Positions 33,648 through 42,550 of a stretch of 64,000 nt of DNA are shown here, one piece after another. The number at the start of each line of letters is the position of its first letter. Position 1 is the stretch's first letter. Source of the stretch: VXPQ01 sp964608315 (lineage in GTDB: Bacteria; Bacteroidota; Rhodothermia; Rhodothermales; VXPQ01); contig CAZSNF010000005.1 in NCBI GenBank assembly GCA_964608315.1, positions 1 to 64,000 of the forward strand, in the 5' to 3' direction. A program made the translations under genes and the position numbers. The notes under the pieces were generated by a model. That model did not search any database and was not told where the DNA came from. It saw nothing but the letters and a program-made list of their open reading frames with translations.

Positions 33648-35747
33648 ATGTCGACAGGCCTTCTGGAGCAAGGCGTAACGTACGTGCAAGGGATCACGGG
33701 CCGTCGCGTGGAGGCGCTGGCGGAGGCGGGCGTACGGACCGTCCGGGATCTGCTGCATTATTATCCGCGGCGCTACCTGGACCGGTCTTCTGTCGTCCCG
33801 ATTCAGGCGTTGCGCGCGGACATGTCGTCGGTTACGGTGGTGGGGAAGGTCATTGGCGCGAATACGGTGCGCGGGCGCACAGGCTACCGGTTCGAACTGG
33901 TCCTGCAGGACGAACATGGCCAGGCCATGAAGTGCGTCTGGTTCAAGAGCGTACAGTGGATATCGAAACGCTTCGCCAAGGGCGACCGGGCGGCGTTCCA
34001 TGGAAGGCCCCAGCGCTATGGAGGCATGTTCTCGATGGCGCACCCGGATTTCGACAAGCTGGACAAGGACAGCGCAGCGCTGGACACCGGGCGCATCATT
34101 GCCTTGTATCCGGGCGGCGCGGCGCTGTCGGCCACGGGGCTCACCAGCCGGACCTTCCGGCGAATACTTCATGATTTTTTCGCAAACAACCGGGAGACGC
34201 TGCCGGAATCGCTGCCTTCCGATATCTGCGAGGCGGCGGCGCTGATGGACGGAGCGACCGCGCTGCGGGCCATTCATTTTCCCGAGGACCGGGCCGAGCT
34301 CGAAGCGGCGCGCCGCCGGCTGAAATTCGAGGAACTCTTTTTCATTCAGGCGATGCTGGCGCAGATGCGCCGGCGGCGGATCGTGCATGCGGGCCCTCGG
34401 CTCGCGCCGCCGGGAGCGCGGACGAAACAGTTTCTCACGGAGGGCCTTCCCTTTGAATTGACTGGAGCGCAGAAGGCCGCGCTGAAGGATATTGCGCGAG
34501 ACATGCAGACCGGCAAGCAGATGCGTCGTCTGCTGCAAGGCGATGTGGGAAGCGGCAAAACCGTGGTGGCCGTGACGGCGATGCTGCATGCGCTCGACAG
34601 CGGCTACCAGAGCGCGTTCATGGCGCCGACGGAAATTCTGGCGGAGCAGCATTACGCCAATTTGCGCAGGTACCTGGATCCCCTCGGCGTACGGCTTCGG
34701 CTCCTGATCGGGGGATTGCCCAAGGCCGAGCGGACCCGGATTCTCGCCGACATAGCGGAAGGAGAGGCCAGCATCGCCGTCGGGACGCATGCGCTCATTC
34801 AGGACGACGTAGCGTTCCAGCGCCTGGGCCTGGCGATCGTGGACGAACAGCACCGGTTCGGCGTGATGCAGCGCGCCCGCATGTTCGAAATGGGCGCCCG
34901 CCCGCACATGCTGCTCATGACCGCAACGCCCATTCCCCGCTCCCTCGCGATGACGCTCTACGGAGATCTGGACGTGTCGATCATGAAGGAATTGCCGGCG
35001 GGAAGGCGTCCGGTGCGGACGGCGCTGCGCTACGACAAAAGCCGGGAGCAGGTCTATGACTTCGTGCGCGGCGAGATCGCGAAGGGAAGGCAATGCTACG
35101 TCGTCTACCCGCTGGTGGAAGAGTCTGAAAAAATGGAGCTCCGGGACGCCGAATCGGGATACGCCGAGTTAAAGAAGATATTCGCCCCGCACAAGGTGGG
35201 ACTGATTCACGGACGGATGTCCCGGGGCGAGAAAGAGGACACCATGACCCTGTTCCGCCGAAACGATTTCAAGGCGCTGGTGGCTACTACGGTGATAGAG
35301 GTGGGCGTGGACGTGCCGAACGCCACCATCATGATCGTCGAGCACGCCGAACGGTTCGGATTGAGCCAGCTGCACCAGTTGCGGGGGCGGGTCGGACGAG
35401 GCGGCGAGCAGAGTTACTGCATCCTGATGGCGGACTACAAGTGTACGCACGAAGCCCGCAAGCGCTTGCAGGTGATGGTGGACACGAACGACGGCTTCCG
35501 GATCAGCGAAGCCGACCTGAAAATTCGCGGGGCGGGCGACTTTTTCGGTACGCGGCAAAGCGGCCTGCCGGAGTTGAAAATGGCCGAACTGCCGGAAGAC
35601 GTGGAACTCCTCTCGCAAGCCCGCGATCTCGCTTTCGAACTGGTGGCGCGCGATCCCGGCCTGGAGGAATCCGGACACGCAACATTTCGAGCACATCTCC
35701 ATGCTGCGTACAGGGATCGGGGCCTGGGGCTTTCCCGCGTCGGGTAG
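33648..35747 (+). CDS. recG: ATP-dependent DNA helicase RecG
   Basis: RecG remodels stalled forks and branched DNA. The 699-aa protein has the N-terminal wedge/OB domain (to about residue 130, GVRTVRDLLHYYPRRYLDR at the front). Helicase motifs follow: Walker A GDVGSGKT near 298-305, APTEILAEQH, the DEQH box near 399 with RFGVMQR, TATPIPRS and the C-terminal EVGVDVPNA and QLRGRVGRG blocks. An ATG at 33648 is chosen over the GTG two codons upstream. The gene runs nearly into an inverted repeat end; the next gene is on the opposite strand. Confidence 0.97.
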   Translation: MSTGLLEQGVTYVQGITGRRVEALAEAGVRTVRDLLHYYPRRYLDRSSVVPIQALRADMSSVTVVGKVIGANTVRGRTGYRFELVLQDEHGQAMKCVWFKSVQWISKRFAKGDRAAFHGRPQRYGGMFSMAHPDFDKLDKDSAALDTGRIIALYPGGAALSATGLTSRTFRRILHDFFANNRETLPESLPSDICEAAALMDGATALRAIHFPEDRAELEAARRRLKFEELFFIQAMLAQMRRRRIVHAGPRLAPPGARTKQFLTEGLPFELTGAQKAALKDIARDMQTGKQMRRLLQGDVGSGKTVVAVTAMLHALDSGYQSAFMAPTEILAEQHYANLRRYLDPLGVRLRLLIGGLPKAERTRILADIAEGEASIAVGTHALIQDDVAFQRLGLAIVDEQHRFGVMQRARMFEMGARPHMLLMTATPIPRSLAMTLYGDLDVSIMKELPAGRRPVRTALRYDKSREQVYDFVRGEIAKGRQCYVVYPLVEESEKMELRDAESGYAELKKIFAPHKVGLIHGRMSRGEKEDTMTLFRRNDFKALVATTVIEVGVDVPNATIMIVEHAERFGLSQLHQLRGRVGRGGEQSYCILMADYKCTHEARKRLQVMVDTNDGFRISEADLKIRGAGDFFGTRQSGLPELKMAELPEDVELLSQARDLAFELVARDPGLEESGHATFRAHLHAAYRDRGLGLSRVG

Positions 35748-35757
35748 CGAGGCGGGC

Positions 35758-35803
35758 GAACGCGACGCGCTGAACGAAGCGGTTTTGATCAGAGTATCCT
35801 TAA
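35758..35803. repeat. Dispersed repeat, left-end fragment H (inverted)
   Basis: About 46 bp ending in GGTTTTGATCAGAGTATCCT are the left end of the repeat in reverse orientation, most like copy B. The final TTAA supplies the stop codon of the minus-strand DUF2480 gene, and the other side is 10 bp from the recG stop. Confidence 0.78.
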
Positions 35804-36387
35804 GGCCTGTTAACACTATGCAGCGCTGCTTTCCCGGCAGCGGGGCGCGATCCGGGCAGGCTGTTCGCTTCCCGCGGTTTGCGCCACAGCGGCACGGACG
35901 AACACGCCTCGCCGTACATCAACTTTGCGGCCACCTGCTGTAATTTGGTCGTGGCCAGCAGGTAGGCGGCGGGCGGTACGACGTCGCTGCCGCATCCCTT
36001 CACGATCACAGGCTTGCCTTCGTAGCGAGACCAGTCCATGGATTCGAGGGCGCGCGCGAAGTGGTCTCGAATCAGGTCTTCCCGCCGTCCAAGGGCTACG
36101 GAGCAAGCGACGGGTTCCAGTTTCGAGGCGACGAGCATCCATGCCCAGGTGGGAATGACGGCGTCCGCCGAACAAAAGACGGCCACATGGGAATCTGCGT
36201 ACGGCGCCCAGTCATGCGCCTTCATGCTGGCCCGGAAGTCCTTTTCGCGCAGGACGATTTCCTGAAACAGGAACGGCGCCAGGTCGAATTCCGCGACGAG
36301 CCGACGGTCCCACAGGTCTTCGAGGTTGAACGTGACCAGGTCGCTTTGGGCTACGCGATTTACGATGTTTCCCGAAACAGATTCCAT
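35800..36387 (-). CDS. DUF2480 family protein
   Basis: This 195-aa protein belongs to a family so far seen mainly in Bacteroidota. The visible marks are NIVNRVAQSDLVTFNLEDLW at the N-terminus, ILREKDFRASMKAHDW-like text near 48-63, VAVFCSADAVIPTWAWMLVA and the GCGSDVVPPAAYL block with VKGCG. These are the conserved stretches of the family, whose function is not established. The last 25 residues are Arg/Ser/Pro-rich and look like an extension. ATG 36387 is chosen; the open frame runs far upstream only as an overlap with the desulfurase gene. It lies 41 bp downstream of that gene on the same strand and is probably co-transcribed. Its stop is inside a repeat end. Confidence 0.85.
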   Translation of the reverse strand: MESVSGNIVNRVAQSDLVTFNLEDLWDRRLVAEFDLAPFLFQEIVLREKDFRASMKAHDWAPYADSHVAVFCSADAVIPTWAWMLVASKLEPVACSVALGRREDLIRDHFARALESMDWSRYEGKPVIVKGCGSDVVPPAAYLLATTKLQQVAAKLMYGEACSSVPLWRKPREANSLPGSRPAAGKAALHSVNRP

Positions 36388-36428
36388 GCGGAACAGGAGC
36401 GCAGATGGATGTTGGCTGGCGAAAAAGA

Positions 36429-37589
36429 TCAGGCGGAAGGCGCGGGCGCGCGTTTGGCGGCCCGGACGGCGGCTTCGATCTGGTCGGCGGCGCAGTCTAC
36501 CTCTTCCTCGTCGGTGAATCGTCCAAGACTGAGACGCAGCGTGGACAGGGCTTGTTCTCCCGACAAACCCATGGCCCGGAGCACATGGCTCGGTTCGCCG
36601 CTCCCGCTGGAACAGGCGCTCCCGGCGGAAAAGGCCAGGTTGCGGCAGGCCGCCATGATATGCGCGCCCCCGACGCCTTCGAACCGGATGCTGGACGTTT
36701 GCGGCAGACGAGGAATCTGCGGCGGCGCATTCGTCTGCGCGCCGGGGAGCCGAAGCAAGCGATGCTCCAGGCGATTTCGCAGGCGCTCCAGGCGCTCCCG
36801 GAAATCCTCCATCTCCCGGCAAGCGATTTCAATGGCCTTGCCCATCCCTGCAATGCCCGGCACGTTCAGCGTACCCGAACGACGTCCGTTTTCGTGACCG
36901 CCGCCATCCAGCAGCGGCGTCAGGCGCACCAGGGGATCCCGCCGGCGGACATATAAAGCCCCTGCGCCCTTCGGGCCATAGAACTTGTGCGCCGAGCAAA
37001 CAAGTAAATCCGCCAGCCCGGCGTCGACAGGGATTTTGCCTACGGCCTGGGTGGCGTCCGTCATGAAAAGCACGCCCCGGGCGCGGGTAATTTCCGAAAT
37101 CCGCTCCACGGGCTGGATCGCCCCCGTCTCGTTGTTCGCCCACATCACGGAAACGAGGATCGTGTCGTCGCGCAGCGCGTCTTCGAGCGCGCGGGGATCG
37201 ATTCGTCCGCCGCCGTCCACGGGCAGAAAAGTAACTTCGTATCCTTTTCGCTCCAGCGCGCGGTGTGCGTTGAGCACTGCCCGGTGTTCGGTCTGCGCCG
37301 TAACGAGGTGGCGTCCCCTGGACGCATACGTCTCCGCTGCGCCCTTGATGGCCGCATTGGCCCCTTCGGTGGCGCCGGAAGTGAACACGATCTCCCCCGG
37401 CTCCACATGCAGGGCGGCGGCCACTTGCTCCCGGGCCTGCTCGCACGCCTCCTCCGCCGCCCAGCCGAGGGGATGGCCCTTGCTGGAAGGATTCCCGTAC
37501 TGCTCGCGAAACCAGGGCAGCATCGCCTGCAGCACCCGTTCGTCCACGGGCGTGGTCGCATTGTAATCAAGGTATGCGATTCCTTTCAT
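36429..37589 (-). CDS. Cysteine desulfurase (NifS/IscS-type)
   Basis: This PLP enzyme moves sulfur from cysteine to iron-sulfur cluster or tRNA-thiolation acceptors. The 386-aa protein starts MKGIAYLDYNATTPVDE. FTSGATEGANAAIKG binds PLP, QTEHRAVLN has the His over the ring, and the PLP lysine is in CSAHKFYGPKG (about residue 202). The active-site cysteine is in SAGSACSSGSGEPSHVL (about 326). The 388-aa reading with an ATG two codons earlier is equally possible. No iscU or iscR gene is next door; the neighbour downstream is the DUF2480 gene. Confidence 0.95.
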   Translation of the reverse strand: MKGIAYLDYNATTPVDERVLQAMLPWFREQYGNPSSKGHPLGWAAEEACEQAREQVAAALHVEPGEIVFTSGATEGANAAIKGAAETYASRGRHLVTAQTEHRAVLNAHRALERKGYEVTFLPVDGGGRIDPRALEDALRDDTILVSVMWANNETGAIQPVERISEITRARGVLFMTDATQAVGKIPVDAGLADLLVCSAHKFYGPKGAGALYVRRRDPLVRLTPLLDGGGHENGRRSGTLNVPGIAGMGKAIEIACREMEDFRERLERLRNRLEHRLLRLPGAQTNAPPQIPRLPQTSSIRFEGVGGAHIMAACRNLAFSAGSACSSGSGEPSHVLRAMGLSGEQALSTLRLSLGRFTDEEEVDCAADQIEAAVRAAKRAPAPSA

Positions 37590-37777
37590 GGCCATCCTGG
37601 GTCATTATTATCCTGGGCGGATCGCCGGGCCAGGCCGCAGCGTCGCCCGTGCGATTAAAGGATGGGGGACGAAGAGAATGATGTCCTGTAACGCATAGGA
37701 CGGAATATGTGTCCCGCGCTGCGCCGGCGACGGAAACGAAGCGAAACCTGGGCCTGTAAACGTGATATTTCTTCTTA

Positions 37778-37800
37778 TGGATACTCTGATTAAGTTCGCG
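37778..37800. repeat. Dispersed repeat, end fragment I
   Basis: GGATACTCTGATTAAGTTCG is a lone left end of the repeat in the 500-bp gap between the cysteine desulfurase and the acetyltransferase. Right after it comes GTATCCCTT, so the ends of two fragments may be joined. Confidence 0.65.
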
Positions 37801-37912
37801 TATCCCTTATACTGTAATGGTATCTGCAAGATCGCTGCGGGATGCGGCGAAATGAAACCAGCGCACAGGCCCTAAAACATGGATACGGTGAGAAACAGGC
37901 CCAAGCCGGGCG

Positions 37913-37957
37913 CCTTAAAAATTAAATCGCCGCATTTGTCCGCCTTAATTTTTAAGG
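37913..37957. repeat. Perfect 13-bp AT-rich inverted repeat
   Basis: CCTTAAAAATTAA at 37913-37925 and TTAATTTTTAAGG at 37945-37957 are exact inverted copies separated by 19 bases. Each is preceded by CGCC. The arms stand out in a GC-rich genome. It could be an operator, a terminator-like hairpin or the ends of a small lost element. The rest of this 500-bp gap (37590-38089) shows no gene. Confidence 0.75.
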
Positions 37958-38089
37958 ATGGCGACGATTTGGTCGAGTGTTTCGCGCCTTCATAATATTT
38001 TCGCGGCGGCAAAAGAAACAATTGCAAGGAAGATGGTACACTAATGTATACTGAAGCCCCGGTTTTACCTTATTTTTTTAAGCAAACCC

Positions 38090-38578
38090 ATGAATTCTCC
38101 TTATACCGATTCGGTGAGCGGCTCAATGGCCGTGTGCATCGCATACAAAGGCAGCAAGGAATGGCAAGCCGTGAAAGCCATTCGCACCCGCGTCTTTATC
38201 GAAGAGCAAAACTGTCCGTGCGAGCTGGAATGGGACAAGTACGAAGAAATCAGTCGTCATGTGCTGGGCTCCGTGGACGGCGTACCGATGGCGGCGGCGA
38301 GATGGCGCCTGATAGCCTACGAACAGCGTCCTGCCGCAAGGCTGGAGCGTTTTGCCGTGCTGAAAGAGTACCGGGGCAAGGGATACGGCAAGGCGCTGGT
38401 CTCCTGGGTTATCGAAGACGCCCGGCGGGCCGGCCTGGGGGAATACCTTCTCCATGCGCAGTTGCACCTGGAAAAGTATTACCGGTCCCTTGGCTTCGAT
38501 ACCATCGGCGATCCCTTTGAAGAAGTCGATATCCCGCACATCCTTATGCGGCGCCACGACAGCGACGCCCTGCGGTAA
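38090..38578 (+). CDS. GNAT family N-acetyltransferase
   Basis: This 162-aa enzyme uses acetyl-CoA to acylate an unknown amine. The GNAT core is visible: AIRTRVFIEEQNCPCELEWD, the substrate-side strand AAARWRLI, then LERFAVLKEYRGKGYGKALV at about 91-110, which is motif A with the acetyl-CoA pyrophosphate loop. Motif B is LHAQLHLEKYYRSLGF. The pattern is like the ElaA group. It is a single gene, convergent with the parvulin gene. Confidence 0.88.
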   Translation: MNSPYTDSVSGSMAVCIAYKGSKEWQAVKAIRTRVFIEEQNCPCELEWDKYEEISRHVLGSVDGVPMAAARWRLIAYEQRPAARLERFAVLKEYRGKGYGKALVSWVIEDARRAGLGEYLLHAQLHLEKYYRSLGFDTIGDPFEEVDIPHILMRRHDSDALR

Positions 38579-38650
38579 AGCCCGAATACGGGTTGGCCTT
38601 CCGCCGCAAGGCCACAAGGCGCGACATCAAGGGGTACTGCCTGCGCTGCG

Positions 38651-39715
38651 CTATTCTTCGGTTGCGTTCAAGTCAACGTCCGCTACGTCCGGATTAAGCC
38701 GTACGGTCGCGCGGGCGCGAAGCTGCTTTATCCCCTCTTCGACGGCGTCTCGCTGACGCTCCCGCAGGATCCGCTGACGGGCCGCGGACGAATCCATGGG
38801 GGCGGCGGCCCGCCGCCCGGTCAATTTGATGAGGTGGTACCCGAAACTGGTTTCGACGGGCGCTTTCGTTACGTCCCCGGAGTCGCTCAGGGCATAGGCG
38901 GCCTCTTCAAAAGGCGCCACCATATCTCCCCGGTTAAAAAAGCCCAGGTCGCCTCCGGCAGGCCCCGAAGGCCCTTGCGAATACAGGCGGGCCATTTCTG
39001 CGAAGTCGGCGCCGGCCCGAACGCTGTCGAGCGCCGCCTCGGCCTGTTTCAGGGTGGAATCTTTCTGCGCGTCGGTTGCGTCCGGCGGTGGAATGAACAG
39101 AATATGCGACGCCCGCACTTCCTCAGCCTGCTTCTCGCGAAGCGCCTCGATGTCTTCGGGATCCGGCTCTTCGGCGTTTTCCGCAAGATGCTCGATAAAC
39201 TTGCGCTGCGTGATGTCGTCGGCGATCTGCCCGCGGAGCGTTTCTTCCGTCAGGTTATCCCGCGCCAGGGCTTCATGGAACGCCTCTTCTTCGGGAAATT
39301 GCGTCCTGATTTGCTGCATTTGCCGGTCCACATCCTCTGCCGTGGCCATAAGGTCGAGCCGGGACGCTTCGCCGAAAATCAAATGCCGCAACAGTACGAA
39401 TTCTTCCACGACGCCGGTGCGAAGGCGGCGCATTTCTTCCGGATTGGCCATAATGCCGTATTGCATCGCCATGGACAGCGCTTGCTCCTCGAAGGCTTGC
39501 GTAAAGAGGGTGTCCGTTCCGAATTCGGAGCGCACGACGACCGCAATCGCGGGATTGGACAAGGGTTCGCCCATAACGTACGACCCATCCCCCGTTTGGG
39601 CGGATGTTTCTTCGCCGGATCCGCAGGCGGCGAACAAAAGCAGCGAGCCAAGGATGGCCCCAACGCGAACGGACGCGAAAAAAGAGCGGACGAAAGACAG
39701 GGCAGGAGCGTTCAT
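38651..39715 (-). CDS. Parvulin-type peptidyl-prolyl isomerase lipoprotein
   Basis: This 354-aa exported foldase isomerises prolyl bonds in envelope proteins. The lipobox LFAAC puts the lipidated Cys at about residue 31. A helical chaperone region (about 60-185) is followed by a parvulin (PpiC-type) domain at about 200-300: VRASHILF, DFAEMARLYSQGPSGPAGGD, LGFFNRGDMVAPFEEAAYAL and FGYHLIKLTGR. The order matches SurA/PrsA-like foldases. It is oriented away from tRNA-Glu and may have its own promoter in that gap. Substrates are unknown, but the outer-membrane receptors in this genome are likely clients. Confidence 0.9.
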   Translation of the reverse strand: MNAPALSFVRSFFASVRVGAILGSLLLFAACGSGEETSAQTGDGSYVMGEPLSNPAIAVVVRSEFGTDTLFTQAFEEQALSMAMQYGIMANPEEMRRLRTGVVEEFVLLRHLIFGEASRLDLMATAEDVDRQMQQIRTQFPEEEAFHEALARDNLTEETLRGQIADDITQRKFIEHLAENAEEPDPEDIEALREKQAEEVRASHILFIPPPDATDAQKDSTLKQAEAALDSVRAGADFAEMARLYSQGPSGPAGGDLGFFNRGDMVAPFEEAAYALSDSGDVTKAPVETSFGYHLIKLTGRRAAAPMDSSAARQRILRERQRDAVEEGIKQLRARATVRLNPDVADVDLNATEE

Positions 39716-39857
39716 GGTCGGTGCGATTAGTAAAGAAAGGATACGACAGGCGGGCGCAAGGCATTGCCTGTCGCTCTCTGAAACTCTTCAGGAGTATTTG
39801 CGTTGCAGATGTTCTGGCGACGGTCGTTACGGCGTTTCCGGCTATCGCCATCTGCCC

Positions 39858-39930
39858 GCCGCGTTCGTCTAGGGGTTCAGGACGCCAGCCTCTCACGCTG
39901 GTAACACGGGTTCGAATCCCGTACGCGGTA
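39858..39930 (+). tRNA. tRNA-Glu (anticodon CTC)
   Basis: The 73-nt cloverleaf has acceptor GCCGCGT/ACGCGGT (first pair G-T), the Glu-type D-arm TCGTCTAGGGGTTCAGGA, anticodon stem CCAGC/GCTGG with loop CTCTCAC and anticodon CTC, and T-arm GGGTTCGAATCCC. Discriminator is A and CCA is not encoded. The wobble at the first pair is unusual but the tRNA is otherwise regular. A repeat end follows 4 bp downstream. Confidence 0.93.
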
Positions 39931-39934
39931 CTAT

Positions 39935-39954
39935 AAGGACACGCTGATCAGCGC
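39935..39954. repeat. Dispersed repeat, end fragment J
   Basis: AAGGACACGCTGATCAGCGC is a lone left end of the dispersed repeat squeezed between tRNA-Glu and the stop codon of clpP. Confidence 0.7.
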
Positions 39955-40650
39955 TTATTTCTGCGCGTCGGCGTCCTTTGCCGCCTGCTGACGGTCCAGC
40001 ACATTGTCCACGACGCCATAGTCTTTGGCTTCCGGGGCGCTGAGCCAGTAATCCCGGTCCGCGTCGCGTTCGATCTGGTCGACCGGCTTGTTCGTGTGCC
40101 GGGCAAGAATGTCGTACAATAACCGCTTCAGGCGAATAATCTCCTTGGCCTGGATTTCAATATCCGACGCCTGCCCCTGCGCACCGCCCAGCGGCTGGTG
40201 CATCATGATGCGGGAGTTGGGCAAGGCCCCCCGCTTGCCTGGAGCCCCGGCGGCCAGCAGGATCGCCCCCATCGACGCGGCGAGTCCCACGCAGGTCGTG
40301 GCGATCGGGGCGCTGACCCATTGCATGGTGTCGTATACGGCCAATCCGCTGTAGATAATGCCCCCCGGCGAATTGACGTACATGTTAATGTCCCGCTCGG
40401 AGTCCTCGCTCGTCAGGTACAGGAGCTGCGCAACCGCAAGGTTCGCAATCTGATCGTTCACCGGCGTTCCGACGATAACAATGCGTTCTTTCAGCAGTCG
40501 GCTGAAAATGTCGTAGGCGCGCTCGCCCCGGTTCGTTTGTTCGACGACCATCGGCACGAGGGTCCCGATGGATTCCTTGCGAAAGGGACCGCTGTAGATG
40601 CTGTCCGGAACCGAGAGGTCCTTCGAAAACTTGACGAAATCTTCTACCAT
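39955..40650 (-). CDS. clpP: ATP-dependent Clp protease proteolytic subunit ClpP
   Basis: This is a 231-aa serine protease that forms the two-ring chamber fed by ClpX or ClpA. The catalytic triad is visible: Ser126 in GLAASMGAILLAAG, His151 in RIMMHQPLGG and Asp200 in ERDADRDYWLSAPEA. The oligomer contact INMYVNSPGGIIYSGLAVYD is intact. The N-terminus before RIVIVGTPV is about 15 residues longer than in E. coli after processing and may be trimmed. It lies 122 bp downstream of tig on the same strand, the common tig-clpP order; clpX is not next door. Confidence 0.97.
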   Translation of the reverse strand: MVEDFVKFSKDLSVPDSIYSGPFRKESIGTLVPMVVEQTNRGERAYDIFSRLLKERIVIVGTPVNDQIANLAVAQLLYLTSEDSERDINMYVNSPGGIIYSGLAVYDTMQWVSAPIATTCVGLAASMGAILLAAGAPGKRGALPNSRIMMHQPLGGAQGQASDIEIQAKEIIRLKRLLYDILARHTNKPVDQIERDADRDYWLSAPEAKDYGVVDNVLDRQQAAKDADAQK

Positions 40651-40743
40651 GCAGGACGATGGGGGTTATGGGATGGCGCTCCAGGGCGACGATGCTACCG
40701 CATCCCCGAAAGGGAGTTCCGCCGCAGGCGTTTCCGATGATAA

Positions 40744-40778
40744 GAGATACTCTGCGATCAGAGATACGCTGATCAAGT
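40744..40778. repeat. Dispersed repeat, paired end fragments K
   Basis: GAGATACTCTGCGATCAGAG and then GATACGCTGATCAA form two close versions of the repeat terminus head to head between clpP and tig. The second supplies the stop TGA of tig (reverse strand of TCA at 40773-40775). Confidence 0.65.
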
Positions 40779-42116
40779 CGGGACAAGTATCCTGGACCGG
40801 CTCGAAGAAGTCGGATCGAATGGCGACTCATTGAAGTCTTCCGGAGCTGTGTCTTCGATCTCGAACATTTCGGCGAGGCGGGCGAAAAGCTTCCGGGTCA
40901 GTATGTCCCCCCGGATTTCTTCCAGGCCGTCGATGCGTTCGTAGCGCCGTCGCAGCGTTTCGGCAGACACCTCCTCGTGGCCTTCGACCGCTTTGTCGAA
41001 CCAGGCGTCCAGATCGTCCTCGGTCGCTTCCAGCTGCTCCTGCTTGACGTACGCAGCGCGGAGCAAACCCCACTTGGCGTGGCGGGCCGCCAGGCTGCGC
41101 TGCGATTCCCTGAAATCCTGCGCGTCGAAATGCTCCGGAAACTTGCCGTCGTTGTTTCTTTTCACGCTGTCCAGAAAATCTTCAAGGTGCAGTTCCACCG
41201 CCGATTCGGGGACAGGTATGTCGTGCAAGTCCAGTATGCGATCAACCATATGCTCGGCGAGCAATCTGTCCTTTCGTTCGTTCAGGGCTTCGGCGAGTTT
41301 CCGGCGCATGTCGCTTTTCCATTCGTCCACAGAGGATATGCGGTCGTTCGTAACCTCTTGCGCGAACGCATCGTCGAGATCGGGCAAGTCTCGCCGCAGC
41401 GTTTCCCGAATCGCGGCCTCGTACCGCCGGACAGGTCCCTCCGGGTCTTCTTCGGGGGGAAGTTCCACCACGCAGGTTTCCCCGGCCTGTTTGCCGAGGA
41501 CGCCTTTCCGAATATTTTCGTGTAAACCTCTGGCGTCCACAAAAAAAACAACGCCCTCCCGCTTGTCTCCGACGACGGGCGCGCCGGTGGCGTCGTCCAG
41601 GCGCTGCATATCGAGGACAACCTGGAAATCGTCCGTGATCGCCTCCCCTTCGACCGGAACGAGCGTAGCGTAGGCCTTTCGGAGCCGCGCAATGTTTTCC
41701 GCCACCTCCTCGTCCGTAATCTCGTGTTTGAGGCGCTGGATTTTTTCGCTGGACAGATCCTTGAGCGCGATGTCGGGCCGGATTCCGAACCGGACCACGG
41801 CGCGCAGGTCGCCGTCCATTTCATGCTCCATCGACGTAAGCATGGGGCGGCCTATCACATCGTATTGTCTGTTTTCGACGATTTCCTTGTGAAATGTCTC
41901 CAGCACCTTGTTGTGGGCGATCAGCCCGGCGAGTTCTTCCCCATGGATTCTTTTTACGAGATTCAGGGGGACCTTGCCAGGGCGGAAACCTTTCATTTCC
42001 GTGCGGGCGCGCCGCCGGCGCAGGGCGGCGTCGAAGTCGGGCGCAAGTTCTTCCGCCGCGGCTTCTATCTCAAGGTCAAGGGTTACTTCGCTGATCGAAT
42101 GGATATTCGTTTGCAT
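40773..42116 (-). CDS. tig: Trigger factor
   Basis: This ribosome-bound chaperone and prolyl isomerase meets nascent chains at the tunnel exit. The 447-aa protein has the N-terminal ribosome-binding domain with the signature EMKGFRPGKVPLNLVKRIHG near residues 41-60. The central FKBP-like domain is at about 155-250 (VVLDMQRLD, ETCVVELPPEEDPEG). A long helical C-terminal arm extends to the end. The C-terminus (about residues 400-447) reaches into a repeat end. clpP follows on the same strand, as in most bacteria. Confidence 0.94.
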   Translation of the reverse strand: MQTNIHSISEVTLDLEIEAAAEELAPDFDAALRRRRARTEMKGFRPGKVPLNLVKRIHGEELAGLIAHNKVLETFHKEIVENRQYDVIGRPMLTSMEHEMDGDLRAVVRFGIRPDIALKDLSSEKIQRLKHEITDEEVAENIARLRKAYATLVPVEGEAITDDFQVVLDMQRLDDATGAPVVGDKREGVVFFVDARGLHENIRKGVLGKQAGETCVVELPPEEDPEGPVRRYEAAIRETLRRDLPDLDDAFAQEVTNDRISSVDEWKSDMRRKLAEALNERKDRLLAEHMVDRILDLHDIPVPESAVELHLEDFLDSVKRNNDGKFPEHFDAQDFRESQRSLAARHAKWGLLRAAYVKQEQLEATEDDLDAWFDKAVEGHEEVSAETLRRRYERIDGLEEIRGDILTRKLFARLAEMFEIEDTAPEDFNESPFDPTSSSRSRILVPT

Positions 42117-42191
42117 GACGTCGTGTTTGTGCGCTTCGCGCGCAGGAGATAACGGCTTTCGTCCGGAAACCGCATGACGGGCCCGCCGGCG

Positions 42192-42518
42192 TTATATCGT
42201 CGCCAGCCTGGTTTGGGAAATCGGAATAAGGTAATGGTGTTCAAGGACGTCTTCGTGGACGCCGAATTCGCCGGTGCCGCGGAAATCCACCGCGACATAC
42301 CGTCCCACGATTTGTTTGACTTCTCCGATCCCGTAATACGGCGGATGCGGGCCGTAGTACACCAGCTGGCCTTCCCGGAAGGCTTTTTTGCACCGGGCGC
42401 GGCGGTGAAACGAAGGAATCGCCGGGAGCAAGTCCAGTCGATATGGCAGGGATTTTTTCAAGAGCGCATTCACCGGAAATCTTTCCGAAAGGTAGGACAT
42501 ACGCAGAATCTCTGCCAC
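42192..42518 (-). CDS. Small DUF3553-like protein
   Basis: This is a 108-aa hypothetical protein. Its C-terminal half, FREGQLVYYGPHPPYYGIGE then VKQIVGRYVAVDFRGTGEFG and VHEDVLEHHYLIP, resembles the small beta domain DUF3553 (a short SH3-like module with GxV...P.WGIG.V pattern). The N-terminal 45 residues are basic. It lies 75 bp upstream of tig on the same strand. Start codon choice among the first Met residues is uncertain, and a plus-strand frame covers the same region, but the reading given here has the family-like pattern. Confidence 0.6.
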   Translation of the reverse strand: MAEILRMSYLSERFPVNALLKKSLPYRLDLLPAIPSFHRRARCKKAFREGQLVYYGPHPPYYGIGEVKQIVGRYVAVDFRGTGEFGVHEDVLEHHYLIPISQTRLATI

Positions 42519-42550
42519 CTATCTACAAAAGTTCACGACGCGGCATTATT

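Noticed and set aside
32157..35093. Very long minus-strand open frame (978 codons) opposite the sulfatase and recG genes
   Set aside because: It is fully antisense to two genes with clear family motifs and has no family features itself; long antisense frames are common in GC-rich coding DNA.
38594..38614. Terminator between the acetyltransferase and parvulin genes
   Set aside because: Only a 7-bp stem (TGGCCTT/AAGGCCA) without a T tract; too weak to list.
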